Positions 42,299 through 51,211 of a DNA stretch of 64,000 bases are shown here, piece by piece (position 1 is the first letter of the stretch; each line of letters starts with the position of its first letter). A program made the translations under genes and the position numbers. A model generated the notes under the pieces. The model was not told the DNA's origin. It ran no database searches and saw only the letters and a list, made by a program, of their open reading frames with translations. Source of the stretch: Euzebya sp. (lineage in GTDB: Bacteria; Actinomycetota; Nitriliruptoria; Euzebyales; Euzebyaceae); the NCBI RefSeq assembly GCF_964222135.1, contig NZ_CAXQBR010000010.1, positions 1 through 64,000 on the forward strand, in the 5' to 3' direction.

Positions 42299-44536
42299 TC
42301 AGCCCCCACCTTGAGGATCGGTCCCCGCCGATCCGACGGACATCTCCTCGAGCGCGCGGGGCAGCTCCTCGATGCGGTCCTTCGGCACGAACGGCACGCC
42401 GAGGTCGCGGCGGTGCCGCTCGAGCTCGGGCGGCGCCATCACCGACCAGAAGACGAACGCCTGGAAGGGCCGGTGCCGCCGGACCTGCTCGACGACCTGC
42501 GGGCCGGACACCGCCGGCATCATCACGTCGCAGAGCACCAGGTCGGGTTCGTCCCGGAGGATCCGGTCGATGGCCGTCGCCCCGTCGTGGGCCGTCCCGA
42601 TCACGCGCAGCGGTCCGCCGCTCGCCTCGATGATGCGCTCGGCCAGCAGCACCATCGCCGGATCGTCGTCGACGATGAAGACCGTCCGCACGTCCCCGTC
42701 GCGCGCCACCGTGACCGGAGGGGGGGCCGCTGCCAGCGGCAGCTCGCGACGCTTGCGGTGCCGCTTGTCGGCCAGCATCGTCTGGTCGGCGCGCGCCAGC
42801 AGCTCGAGGTCGACGCCCTCGTCGGGTCCGGCGACCGCCCACCCCACGCTCGCACCCAGCCCGACGCGACCCACCGCCGTCGTGTAGGGCTCCCCCAAGA
42901 GGTCCTGGATCCGGTCGCCGATGCCGGCGAGCTCGGACTCCGCCGCGCCGGGGTCGAGATCCTCGCACAGCACCACGAACTCGTCGCCGCCCACCCGCGC
43001 CGCGGTGTCGGCGGCCCGCAGCACCGTCCGGAGGCGCAGGGCGACCTGGACCAGCACCTCGTCGCCGGCGGCGTGCCCCAGGTCGTCGTTCACGGCCTTG
43101 AACCCGTCGAGGTCGACCATCAGCAGCCCGGTGGCGCTCCGGTGGCGCTCCGCGGTGCGGCGCGCCCGACCCATCCGGTCGATCAGCAGGGTCCGGTTCG
43201 CGAGCCCGGTCAGGCTGTCGTAGAGCGCGCGGTGGCGGAGCTGGGTCGCCTCGGCGGCTGCGGCGTGGTCGGCCTCCACCTCGTCGGTCACGTCCCGGGT
43301 GGTCACGACCATGTGGGCGTCGTCGGTCGCGTCGAGCTGCGGCAGGGTCCTGATGGTGAGCGCGTGCCAGTGCCGGCTGCCATCGGCGCGGATCAGGCCG
43401 TACACCTCGTCCTCGATCGCCTCCCCCCGCTGGGCGCGCACCAGCGGCATCTCCTCGGGATCCAGCAGGCGACCGTCGCGGGACAGGATCTGGGCGTCCA
43501 TCTCCTCGGCCGTCCGACCCACGCCCGGCTCGCCGGTCCACCCGAGCAGCGCCCGACCCGCCGGGTTGATGCTGATCGTCCGCAGGTCGGCGTCGACCAG
43601 CATGACCCCCTCGGCCAGCGCGTCGAGGATCGACGCCGCCTGCTGCTGGCGGGCCAGGGCGACGCGGTGGCCCCGCCGCGCCTGCTCGGCCTTCAGGTAC
43701 GCGGCGGCGACCACCAGCCCGATCATCACCAGCAGGGCCTGGGCCGACCGCAGCTGGCCGAGGTCGGCGTCCGCGATGCGCAACCCGACCCCGGCGGTGA
43801 GCCCGACGAACGCCGGGATGGCTGCTGACTGCACCAGCGTGGTCTGCATGGCCGCGATCGGGGGGATCGCCAGGCACACGAGGAAGGTGCTCGGCACCTC
43901 GGCGTCGACGGCCAGGAGCCCGATGGTCCCGCCCGCGACCGCCGCAGCCACCGCCAGACGGCTGCGGCCGCTGCGGTCGCCGCCGACGTCGCCGAACGCG
44001 AGGCCGATGGCGAGCGGCAGGACGGTGGTCAGGCCGACGATCGCGGCGACGAACTGGCCGGCCACACCGGTCGTCGTCCCGGCGACGGCGCTCCCGAGCC
44101 CCTCGGCTGCCAGCGGGACGACGAGCATGGACAGACCGGGGACGATCAGCAGGCGGGGGTCCTCCGGCGGGGTCGTGACCCGGCGGTGCGCCGGGAGGGC
44201 GGCCAGGCCGTAGACCGCCAGCGCCACCGCGACGCCGAGGGCCCTCGCCGGCGAGGGAGCGGCGCCCGCGACGAGGAGCTCGACGACGCCGCCGGTCGCC
44301 GCCACCAGCGGCAGCGACCACCAACCGCAGATGATCACGGCCGCGCTGGCCACCGCCGGGCCGACCGACCACAGCGGCATCCCGTCGACGGTCACGAGCG
44401 CCGACACGAGCCGCCCGACGACGACCGCGAGCACGATCAGGACCCCCACCGACACCGTGGGGGAGGTCGCGCGACGCGACAGCGTCTCCATCCGCCTCTC
44501 CGATCGGCCTGCGGCCCCGCCAGGTGAGCCGGTCAT
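42299..44536 (-). CDS. membrane PAS-GGDEF diguanylate cyclase with C-terminal receiver domain
   Basis: A 745-residue protein. The N-terminal third is a multi-helix membrane sensor (about 25-285, MASE-like), followed by a PAS domain (about 300-425) and a GGDEF domain (YDSLTGLANRTLLIDRM, ARVGGDEFVVL) with an intact I-site RAAD five residues upstream. A REC domain ends the protein (about 620-745; VFIVDDDPAM, VLCDVMMPAVSG). No EAL domain is present. The receiver at the C-terminus, after the cyclase, is an unusual order. The start at 44536 lies 12 nt after TAGGGT; ATG 44491 is an alternative. The gene is upstream of the conservon on the same strand. Confidence 0.88.
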   Translation of the reverse strand: MTGSPGGAAGRSERRMETLSRRATSPTVSVGVLIVLAVVVGRLVSALVTVDGMPLWSVGPAVASAAVIICGWWSLPLVAATGGVVELLVAGAAPSPARALGVAVALAVYGLAALPAHRRVTTPPEDPRLLIVPGLSMLVVPLAAEGLGSAVAGTTTGVAGQFVAAIVGLTTVLPLAIGLAFGDVGGDRSGRSRLAVAAAVAGGTIGLLAVDAEVPSTFLVCLAIPPIAAMQTTLVQSAAIPAFVGLTAGVGLRIADADLGQLRSAQALLVMIGLVVAAAYLKAEQARRGHRVALARQQQAASILDALAEGVMLVDADLRTISINPAGRALLGWTGEPGVGRTAEEMDAQILSRDGRLLDPEEMPLVRAQRGEAIEDEVYGLIRADGSRHWHALTIRTLPQLDATDDAHMVVTTRDVTDEVEADHAAAAEATQLRHRALYDSLTGLANRTLLIDRMGRARRTAERHRSATGLLMVDLDGFKAVNDDLGHAAGDEVLVQVALRLRTVLRAADTAARVGGDEFVVLCEDLDPGAAESELAGIGDRIQDLLGEPYTTAVGRVGLGASVGWAVAGPDEGVDLELLARADQTMLADKRHRKRRELPLAAAPPPVTVARDGDVRTVFIVDDDPAMVLLAERIIEASGGPLRVIGTAHDGATAIDRILRDEPDLVLCDVMMPAVSGPQVVEQVRRHRPFQAFVFWSVMAPPELERHRRDLGVPFVPKDRIEELPRALEEMSVGSAGTDPQGGG

Positions 44537-44600
44537 CGAATCGTGCGGACCCTACCCGGAGTCGCCGCGGTTCAGGCCAGCGGGCTCAGGTCAGGGCGGC

Positions 44601-45590
44601 TCAGGTCAGGTAGCCGTCCAGCAGGCGGCGCGCCGCCGCGGTCGGCGTGGTCGTCCGGGCGCGCACCTCCCCCAACGCGTCGTCCATCGCCGCGGCGGCC
44701 CGCGGGTCGGACCGGAAGGCGCGGAGCAACCCGTCGGTGACCTCGTCCTGCAGCCACCCGACGTCCTGCTGGGCGCGGAGCGGCTCCAGCTGGCCGGTGT
44801 CGCGCAGGTGGTCGGCGTGGGCGCGGACGGCCGCGGCCACGTCGCCGATGCCCTCGGCGCGGAGCGCAGAGGTCAGCAGGACCCGGGGCTCCCAGCCGCG
44901 GTGGCGGCGGCGGAGCAGCGCCAGCCCCTGCCGCGCGTCCGCTGCCGCCGCTCGCGCGGCCGGCAGCAGGTCCCCGTCCCCCTTGGTCACGACGATGAGG
45001 TCGGCGAGCTCCATGACCCCCCGCTTGATGCCCTGCAGGTCGTCCCCGGCGGCGGGGGGCAGCAGCAGCGCCATCGTGTCGACGATCCCCGCCACGGCCG
45101 TCTCGGACTGCCCGACGCCCACGGTCTCCACCAGCACGTGGTCGAACCCGGCGGCCTCGCACAGGAGCAGCACCTCCCGGGTGCGCCGCGCCACGCCGCC
45201 GAGGGCCCGCCCGTCCAACCCGACCGAGGAGGGGGAGGGGCGGATGAACGCCCCGGGCCGGGCGGCCAGCTCCGGCATCCGGGTCTTGTCCCCGAGGATC
45301 GACCCGCCGGACTGCGTGGACGACGGGTCGACGGCGAGGACCGCGACGCGCTGGTCGAGGTCGTCGACGAGGTGGAGCCCGTAGGCCTGGACGAACGTCG
45401 ACTTGCCCGCGCCCGGCGGGCCGCTGACGCCGAGCCGGACCGCGGTGCCCGTGTGGTCGAGCAGCGCGTCGAGCAGCGCCGCCGCCTCCTCCCGGTGGTC
45501 GTCGCGGGTCGACTCGACCAGCGTGATCGCCCGCGACAGGGCCCGGCGGTCGCCGGCGACGATCCCGGCGGCGAGGTCGTCAGCCGGCAC
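44601..45590 (-). CDS. meaB: methylmalonyl-CoA mutase-associated GTPase
   Basis: A 329-residue G3E-family GTPase that protects and reloads the B12 cofactor of methylmalonyl-CoA mutase. Motifs: [15 protein letters not shown] (P-loop), [32 protein letters not shown] (switch) and [14 protein letters not shown] (NKxD equivalent). The GTG at 45590 overlaps the mutase end by 11 bp; a longer upstream reading would only cover mutase sequence in another frame. Length matches MeaB/ArgK. Confidence 0.95.
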   Translation of the reverse strand: MPADDLAAGIVAGDRRALSRAITLVESTRDDHREEAAALLDALLDHTGTAVRLGVSGPPGAGKSTFVQAYGLHLVDDLDQRVAVLAVDPSSTQSGGSILGDKTRMPELAARPGAFIRPSPSSVGLDGRALGGVARRTREVLLLCEAAGFDHVLVETVGVGQSETAVAGIVDTMALLLPPAAGDDLQGIKRGVMELADLIVVTKGDGDLLPAARAAAADARQGLALLRRRHRGWEPRVLLTSALRAEGIGDVAAAVRAHADHLRDTGQLEPLRAQQDVGWLQDEVTDGLLRAFRSDPRAAAAMDDALGEVRARTTTPTAAARRLLDGYLT

Positions 45591-47706
45591 GCCTGCGCCG
45601 CAGGATGGCCAGCACGTCGCGGGCCGCGGTGGTGATGTTCGTCCCGGGACCGAAGATCGCCGCCACGCCCGCGTCGCGGAGCGCCTGGTGGTCACCCGGC
45701 GGGATCACGCCGCCGCAGACGACCTCGATGTCGTCCGCCCCCTGCTCGGCGAGCTGGGCGAGCAGCTGGGGCACCAGCGTCTTGTGCCCCGCGGCCTGGG
45801 AGGAGACGCCGACGACGTGCACGTCGTTGTCGACCGCGTCGCGCGCCGCCTCGGCGGGGGTCTGGAACAGCGGGCCGACGTCGACGTCGAAGCCCAGGTC
45901 CGCGAACGCCGTCGCGATCACCTTCGCGCCGCGGTCGTGGCCGTCCTGGCCCATCTTGACCACCAGCATCCGCGGGCGGCGTCCCTCCTCCTCGGCGAAG
46001 GCCTCCACCTCCGCGACGACCGCGGCGTACCCCTCGTCCCCCTCGTAGGCGGCGCCGTAGACCCCGCTGATCGACCGGATCGTGGCCTGGTGGCGGCCGA
46101 ACGCGGCCTCCATCGCGTCGCTCATCTCCCCGACGGTGGCGCGTGCCCGGGCGGCGGCGACGCACAGCTCGAGGAGGTTCGCGTCACCCCTCGCCCCCTC
46201 CTCCAGCGCCGTGAGCGCCGCACGGCAGGCGTCGTCGTCGCGCTCGGCGCGGACCCGCTCCAGGCGGGCGACCTGGGACTCGCGGACCTTGGTGTTGTCG
46301 ATGTCCAGCACGTCGACGTGGTCGACGTCCTCGGGGACGTAGCGGTTGACGCCGACGACGACGTCCTCGCCGCGGTCCACCCGGGCCTGCCGGCGGGCGG
46401 CGGCCTCCTCGATCCGCAGCTTCGGCATCCCGGACTCGACGGCCTTCGTCATGCCGCCGAGCTCCTCCACCTCGGCGATCAGCTCTCGCGCCCGGTCGGC
46501 CAGCGCGGCGGTGAGCGACTCGACGTACCAGCTGCCGCCGAGCGGGTCGATCACGTTCGGGATCCCCGTCTCCTCCGCCAGGATGAGCTGGGTGTTGCGT
46601 GCGATGCGGGCGCTGAAGTCCGTCGGCAGGCCGAGCGCCTCGTCGAAGGCGTTCGTGTGGAGGGACTGGGTGCCGCCGAGGACCGCCGCCATCGCCTCGA
46701 CGGTCGTGCGCACGACGTTGTTGTAGGGGTCCTGCTCGGTGAGGGACACCCCCGAGGTCTGGCAGTGCGTCCGCAGCATCGACGACTTGGGGTCCTGGGG
46801 GTCGAACTGCGCCATCAGCTCGGCCCACAGCAGCCGGGCGGCCCGCAGCTTCGCGACCTCCATGAAGACGTTCATGCCGATCGCGAAGAAGAAGGAGAGG
46901 CGCGGGGCGAACGCGTCGACGTCGAGGCCCGCGGCGATCGCGGCGCGGACGTACTCCACGCCGTCGGCGAGCGTGAACGCGAGCTCGAGGTCCGCCGTCG
47001 CCCCCGCCTCCTGCATGTGGTAGCCGGAGATCGAGATCGTGTTGAACCGCGGCATCTCGCGGCTGGCGTAGCCGATGATGTCGCTGACGATCCGCATGGA
47101 CGGGCCCGGCGGGTAGATGTAGGTGTTGCGGACCATGAACTCCTTGAGGATGTCGTTCTGGATGGTCCCGCTGAGCTTGGCGTGCTCGACCCCCTGCTCC
47201 TCACCGGCGACGATGTAGCAGGCCAGGATCGGCAGCACCGCGCCGTTCATCGTCATCGACACGCTCATCGTGTCGAGGGGGATCTGGTCGAAGAGGATCC
47301 GCATGTCCTCGACGGAGTCGATCGCCACCCCGGCCTTGCCGACGTCCCCCTCCACCCGCGGGTGGTCGGAGTCGTACCCACGGTGCGTCGCGAGGTCGAA
47401 GGCGACGCTGAGGCCCCGCTGCCCGGCCGCGAGCGCCCGCCGGTAGAAGGCGTTGGACTCCTCGGCGGTGGAGAAGCCGGCGTACTGCCGGATGGTCCAC
47501 GGCCGGTTCGCGTACATCGTCGCGTACGGGCCGCGGGTGAACGGCGCGAACCCGGGCAGGCCGGTGTCGGGCAGGTCGGCGACGTCGGCCGCGGTGTACA
47601 GCGGCTTCACGTCGATGCCCTCGGGCGTCCGCCAGCGCTTCTCGCCCGGCGGCGTGCCCCCGAACTCCTTCGTCGCCCTCGACTCCCAGGCAGACAGGTC
47701 ATCCAT
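45580..47706 (-). CDS. scpA: methylmalonyl-CoA mutase, catalytic subunit
   Basis: A 708-residue B12-dependent mutase interconverting methylmalonyl-CoA and succinyl-CoA. Its sequence follows the Propionibacterium large subunit closely: [16 protein letters not shown] with the active-site Tyr, [12 protein letters not shown] (Arg), [10 protein letters not shown] (His) and the cobalamin-binding loop [15 protein letters not shown] (about 570-590). The N-terminal extension is short, and no small subunit gene is adjacent, so it probably acts as a homodimer or with a subunit elsewhere. The ATG at 47706 is 7 nt after TAGCCT (47714-47719), so leaderless. It feeds succinyl-CoA toward SDH. Confidence 0.95.
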   Translation of the reverse strand: MDDLSAWESRATKEFGGTPPGEKRWRTPEGIDVKPLYTAADVADLPDTGLPGFAPFTRGPYATMYANRPWTIRQYAGFSTAEESNAFYRRALAAGQRGLSVAFDLATHRGYDSDHPRVEGDVGKAGVAIDSVEDMRILFDQIPLDTMSVSMTMNGAVLPILACYIVAGEEQGVEHAKLSGTIQNDILKEFMVRNTYIYPPGPSMRIVSDIIGYASREMPRFNTISISGYHMQEAGATADLELAFTLADGVEYVRAAIAAGLDVDAFAPRLSFFFAIGMNVFMEVAKLRAARLLWAELMAQFDPQDPKSSMLRTHCQTSGVSLTEQDPYNNVVRTTVEAMAAVLGGTQSLHTNAFDEALGLPTDFSARIARNTQLILAEETGIPNVIDPLGGSWYVESLTAALADRARELIAEVEELGGMTKAVESGMPKLRIEEAAARRQARVDRGEDVVVGVNRYVPEDVDHVDVLDIDNTKVRESQVARLERVRAERDDDACRAALTALEEGARGDANLLELCVAAARARATVGEMSDAMEAAFGRHQATIRSISGVYGAAYEGDEGYAAVVAEVEAFAEEEGRRPRMLVVKMGQDGHDRGAKVIATAFADLGFDVDVGPLFQTPAEAARDAVDNDVHVVGVSSQAAGHKTLVPQLLAQLAEQGADDIEVVCGGVIPPGDHQALRDAGVAAIFGPGTNITTAARDVLAILRRRRAG

Positions 47707-47719
47707 GCCGCTCAGGCTA
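47707..47719 (-). promoter_or_regulatory. putative leaderless promoter of methylmalonyl-CoA mutase
   Basis: On the minus strand TAGCCT is followed by 7 nt and the ATG. Upstream lie two 20-bp direct repeats and a hairpin (47746-47803). Confidence 0.45.
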
Positions 47720-47745
47720 GGGGAGGGCGGGTCGCGTGGGGGAAT

Positions 47746-47803
47746 CGGCGATGTTCGGCGCGATCGGGGCCTACGTCGCCTGACGGCGACGTTCGGCGCG
47801 ATC
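47746..47803 (-). repeat. two 20-bp direct repeats and a hairpin upstream of the mutase
   Basis: CGGCGATGTTCGGCGCGATC (47746-47765) and a copy with one mismatch (47784-47803), 38 bp apart. Between and into the second copy runs the perfect hairpin ACGTCGCC-TGAC-GGCGACGT (47773-47792). The hairpin may terminate the sulfotransferase transcript and the repeats may be operator sites for the mutase. Confidence 0.65.
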
Positions 47804-47820
47804 CTGGCGGGAGGTGCGCC

Positions 47821-48681
47821 TCAGCGGTGCAGCCAGCGGCGCAGCGTCGGGTCGAGGGCCTGGGCGACCCGCGCCTCGTAGGCCGCCAGGTCCGACGGGG
47901 CCAGCGCCGCGGCGCCCTCGCCCGACCGGCCGGCGCGGAAGAACGCGCCGCGATCCGCTAGGACGCCGAGCGAGTCGGGCGCGAGGTCCTCGGCGCGGGA
48001 CCGCATCGCGGCGAACGACGTGGCGCGGACGACCGCGTCGATGTCGGCGGCCGGCGCCAGGTCGAGGGCGGCTGCCAGCCGACGCACCTCGGCAGCAGGG
48101 TCCGCGGCGAGGTCGGCGTAGTGCACCAGCACCACCCCCGGGTCGTCACGCCGGCGCCAGGCGTCGGCGAGGTGGTGGAGGACGCCGGGCAGGCTGTCGA
48201 GCGCCTCGACCGGGTCCGGATCGGCGTGCACCCATCTGGACAGCCAGGTGGCGAGGGGTTCGTCGCTCGCCGCGCGGGGTGCGGCGCCGGTCAGCTCGGC
48301 CAGCCGGACCCGGTCGATGTTGCGGCGCTGGTGGTACAGCGACACCGCCGCGTCGAGGGGGTGGCGCGCGACGACCACCCGGTGGATCCGCGGGTCGTCC
48401 GGCAAGCCGTCCAGCGGTGTGTGGGACTTCACCACCCGACGGTGCGGTTGGGCGGCCAGGCGGTCGGCGACGGAGTCGATCGGCTCGACCAGGTGGTCCA
48501 CCCAGGGGCTGAGCGCGTCCAGGCGGTCGGGCAGCGCCGGCCCGTGGACCATCGTCAGGAGGACGGCCTGGACCCAGGTCGTGCCGTGCTTGGACCGGGA
48601 GGAGACGATGACGTCGCCGGGGCGGAGGGGGACCGACGCCCAGCGGGCGCTGTCCTCGTCGGCGGACCGGTACCGGCGCAC
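47821..48681 (-). CDS. PAPS-dependent sulfotransferase
   Basis: A 286-residue sulfotransferase domain protein. VIVSSRSKHGTTWVQAVL is the 5'-phosphosulfate loop (KxGTTW type) and RVVVARHPLDAAVSLYHQRR the 3'-phosphate loop with the conserved Arg and Ser. A likely catalytic His lies in KSHTPLDGLP. It would transfer sulfate from PAPS to a hydroxyl or amine of a small molecule or lipid. The GTG start is 9 nt after the stop of the alpha-oxoamine synthase gene, so both are on one transcript. Confidence 0.88.
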   Translation of the reverse strand: MRRYRSADEDSARWASVPLRPGDVIVSSRSKHGTTWVQAVLLTMVHGPALPDRLDALSPWVDHLVEPIDSVADRLAAQPHRRVVKSHTPLDGLPDDPRIHRVVVARHPLDAAVSLYHQRRNIDRVRLAELTGAAPRAASDEPLATWLSRWVHADPDPVEALDSLPGVLHHLADAWRRRDDPGVVLVHYADLAADPAAEVRRLAAALDLAPAADIDAVVRATSFAAMRSRAEDLAPDSLGVLADRGAFFRAGRSGEGAAALAPSDLAAYEARVAQALDPTLRRWLHR

Positions 48682-48690
48682 CGGAGGCGG

Positions 48691-49980
48691 CTAGGACCGG
48701 CGCGCGGCCTCGGCGCCCCCATCGACCCCGGCCTCCGCGTCGGTCAGGTCGATGACCCGACCGCCCCCGACGTCGGCGACGGCGGCCGCGAGGGTCTCGA
48801 GCAGGCGGTCGATCTGGTCGTCGGACTGCGCCAAGGTGTTGGTGAAGCGGATGCCCGCGCGACCCATCGGCACGACGGGGAACGACGACAGGTTGACCCA
48901 GAACCCGGCCTCCACCATGCGCCGGCCGACCTCTCGCCCGCGGTCGAACGAGCCGGTCTCGACGAACCAGATCGGGGTGCGGTCGGTGGACGTCAGGACC
49001 AGCCCGTGGGCTCGTGCGCGGTCGATGACCAGGTCGATCTGGGCCTCGATGCGGGCGCGGAGCTCCTCGTGCGCGTCGCTCAGCAGCAGGTCGGCGGCGG
49101 CCACCGCGGCGGCGAGGTCGGCCGTCTGGATCGGTCCGCCGAACATCAGCGGCCCGCCGCGGAACGCGACCTGCTGGGCGATCACCGGGTCGGCGGCCAC
49201 GATCGCGCCGCCCGTGGCCCCGAAGGCCTTCGCGAACGACAGGGCCAGGACCAGCCGGGGGTGCAGCGCCCGGTCCTCGACCGCGACCCCGCGCCCGTGC
49301 CGGCCCGCCCAGGCGAAGCCGTGCGCATCGTCGATGTAGGCGTGGAGCTGGGGGTGGTCGTCGAGCAGGTCGATGACCTCCGCGTTCGGTCCACGGTCGC
49401 CGAACATCGAGTAGACCCCGTCGGCGACGTACCAGATCTTCTGGTGGGAGGGGGAGAGATCGGCCACCGCCTCCTCCAGGTCGGCGAGGTCGGCGTGCTC
49501 GACGGTGCGGATCGGCACGCGGCGGGCGGCGAGGACCGATGCCGCGAGGCGGAGGGAGGAGTGGGCCTGCCGGTCGATCAGGATCGCGTCCTCGTCGGCG
49601 ATGATCGACGGCAGGGCGGAGAGGTGCCCGAGGGTCGTCGTGCCGGTCGCGATCCCGTGGGCGCCGTCGAAGATCCGCCCCAGCCGGTCCTCGAGCTGCG
49701 GGTAGTAGGGGAGGGAGGCGTACAGCCGGGAGGAGGAGAAGTGGACGCCGAACTCCTCGATCCCCTCGATCGCCGCCCGCTTCAGCTCCTCCCGACCCCA
49801 CAGGCCCAGGTAGGAGCACGACCCGAAGTTCGCGAGCCGCCGACCCCGGATGGTGATCGTCCCGTCGTCGCCCACGGCCTCCACGGTCTGGGACAGCAAC
49901 CCGTCGCGGGTGGCGGCCATGGCGTCGCGCTGCAGCTGCGCGGCGACGGTGTCACGGGTGCCGGGTCCGGTGGGGGGCAT
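48691..49980 (-). CDS. divergent alpha-oxoamine synthase (BioF/Kbl/SPT-like PLP enzyme)
   Basis: A 429-residue fold-type I PLP enzyme of the alpha-oxoamine synthase family, which condenses an amino acid with an acyl-CoA and releases CO2. NFGSCSYLGL (about 51-60), the PLP-ring Asp and His in YIDDAHGFAWAGRHGRG (about 215-231) and the Schiff-base Lys251 in LSFAKAFGATGG are clear. The usual HxxLE segment is replaced by SSSRLYASLPYYPQLED, so it belongs to a side clade, not typical BioF or Kbl. AGGAG precedes the ATG at 49980. The adjacent sulfotransferase suggests a sulfated or sulfonate-containing sphingoid-like product; this is inference. Confidence 0.85.
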   Translation of the reverse strand: MPPTGPGTRDTVAAQLQRDAMAATRDGLLSQTVEAVGDDGTITIRGRRLANFGSCSYLGLWGREELKRAAIEGIEEFGVHFSSSRLYASLPYYPQLEDRLGRIFDGAHGIATGTTTLGHLSALPSIIADEDAILIDRQAHSSLRLAASVLAARRVPIRTVEHADLADLEEAVADLSPSHQKIWYVADGVYSMFGDRGPNAEVIDLLDDHPQLHAYIDDAHGFAWAGRHGRGVAVEDRALHPRLVLALSFAKAFGATGGAIVAADPVIAQQVAFRGGPLMFGGPIQTADLAAAVAAADLLLSDAHEELRARIEAQIDLVIDRARAHGLVLTSTDRTPIWFVETGSFDRGREVGRRMVEAGFWVNLSSFPVVPMGRAGIRFTNTLAQSDDQIDRLLETLAAAVADVGGGRVIDLTDAEAGVDGGAEAARRS

Positions 49981-50106
49981 GGCAGATCACTCCTGCGGCG
50001 GGGGTCGGGCCGTGGTGCGTCGGCGTGACGCCAGGGACACCCTGCGTCGTCGTGGGGGTTCGGAGCGTGCCACACCGGTCCCTCCCCACATCGGAGGCGG
50101 TCCCAG

Positions 50107-50232
50107 GTGGCGTGGCGGACCGACCCACCGGTCCGCGTCGGCAGCGAGATGGACCCCACCGCCGCGTTCCTCGGCCGGCGGCTCTCCTACACCTACGAGG
50201 TGGTGGAGAAGGAGCTGCTCGAGGGTCGATGA
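50107..50232 (+). CDS. 41-residue small protein
   Basis: A short ORF starting GTG at 50107 with GGAGG 9 nt upstream. It begins MAWRTDPPVRVGSEMDPTAA and ends LGRRLSYTYEVVEKELLEGR, an amphipathic helix-like segment. It lies in an otherwise empty 310-bp divergent spacer between the oxoamine synthase and hydrolase genes. No family is recognised. Coding is supported by the ribosome site and a plausible protein composition only. Confidence 0.4.
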   Translation: MAWRTDPPVRVGSEMDPTAAFLGRRLSYTYEVVEKELLEGR

Positions 50233-50290
50233 TCTCCGGCGGCCCGGTCCGTCGGGACCGGTGGGAGACGTCGATGGCGAGGAGGCAGCG

Positions 50291-51100
50291 GTGGCGGGTC
50301 GGGGCACCGAACCGGTGGAGGGGGTGGTCACGTCCGCGGACGGGACCGCGATCGCGTGGCAGCGGATCGGATCGGGACGGCCGCTGGTCCTGGTGGAGCC
50401 CGCCGGCGGGTACCGGGACTTCGGATCGCTGCTGCCGCTCGCGAGGGCGCTGGCCGGCGACCGCACCGCGTACCGCTACGACCGGCGTGGCCGCGGCCTG
50501 AGCGGGAACACGCCGCCCTACGCGGTCGAGCGCGAGATCGAGGACCTCGCCGCCGTCGCCGATGCGGCCAGGACCGCGGCGGGGGGCGCCGTGCCGGTGG
50601 TGTACGGCACCTCCTCCGGCGCTCTGCTCGCGATGCACGCCGTGGCCGCGGGCGTGGCGATCGACCGCCTGGTGCTGTTCGAGCCCCCGCTCGACCCCGA
50701 TGACGACCGACCGGCGGAGACGCCCTTCACCGCGGAGATCCGCCGTCTGGTGGCCGAGGGGCGGCGGAGCGCCGCGGCGGATGCGTTCCTCGCCGGCGTC
50801 GGGGTGCCCGAGGAGCTGGTGGAGGGGATGGGACCGGCGAAGGCGCAGCTCGACGCGGTGGCGGACACGCTCGTGCACGACTGCGTGATCTCAGACGCCA
50901 CGCGTTCGCCGCTGTTCGCGGACGTCCGGGTGCCGACGCTCGTGCTCGACTCCGAGGGGAGCTCGGAGGACCTGACCGGGTGGGCCGCGTCGGTCGCCGC
51001 CGCGCTGCCGGACGCGGTGCACCGCAGCCTCTCCGGCGGGTGGCACGGGGTCGCCGAGGCCGACCTCGCGGCGGCGGTCGTGGCGTTCGTCGGAGGTTGA
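50291..51100 (+). CDS. alpha/beta hydrolase
   Basis: A 269-residue alpha/beta-hydrolase-fold enzyme. The nucleophile elbow is VVYGTSSGALLAM (G-x-S-x-G), the oxyanion region EPAGGYRDFGSLLPLA, a likely acid Asp in PTLVLDSEG and the catalytic His in GGWHGVAEAD. The start is GTG 50291 with GAGGAGG about 6 nt upstream. Substrate unknown: family members are esterases, lactonases or C-C hydrolases. Downstream is the DUF222 gene. Confidence 0.82.
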   Translation: MAGRGTEPVEGVVTSADGTAIAWQRIGSGRPLVLVEPAGGYRDFGSLLPLARALAGDRTAYRYDRRGRGLSGNTPPYAVEREIEDLAAVADAARTAAGGAVPVVYGTSSGALLAMHAVAAGVAIDRLVLFEPPLDPDDDRPAETPFTAEIRRLVAEGRRSAAADAFLAGVGVPEELVEGMGPAKAQLDAVADTLVHDCVISDATRSPLFADVRVPTLVLDSEGSSEDLTGWAASVAAALPDAVHRSLSGGWHGVAEADLAAAVVAFVGG

Positions 51101-51211
51101 TCGGTCGGGCGTCGCGGCCCTGTGGATCACCCGGGTTCCGGGACCGGGACTGTCACACCCTCGTGGTTCGATGTGGTCGTACAGGTGTTCGACTTGAACG
51201 AGGTGATCGAT

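Noticed and set aside
45591-45695. Longer N-terminus for meaB
   Set aside because: The extension is translated from the conserved mutase 3' end in another frame; GTG 45590 gives the canonical MeaB length.
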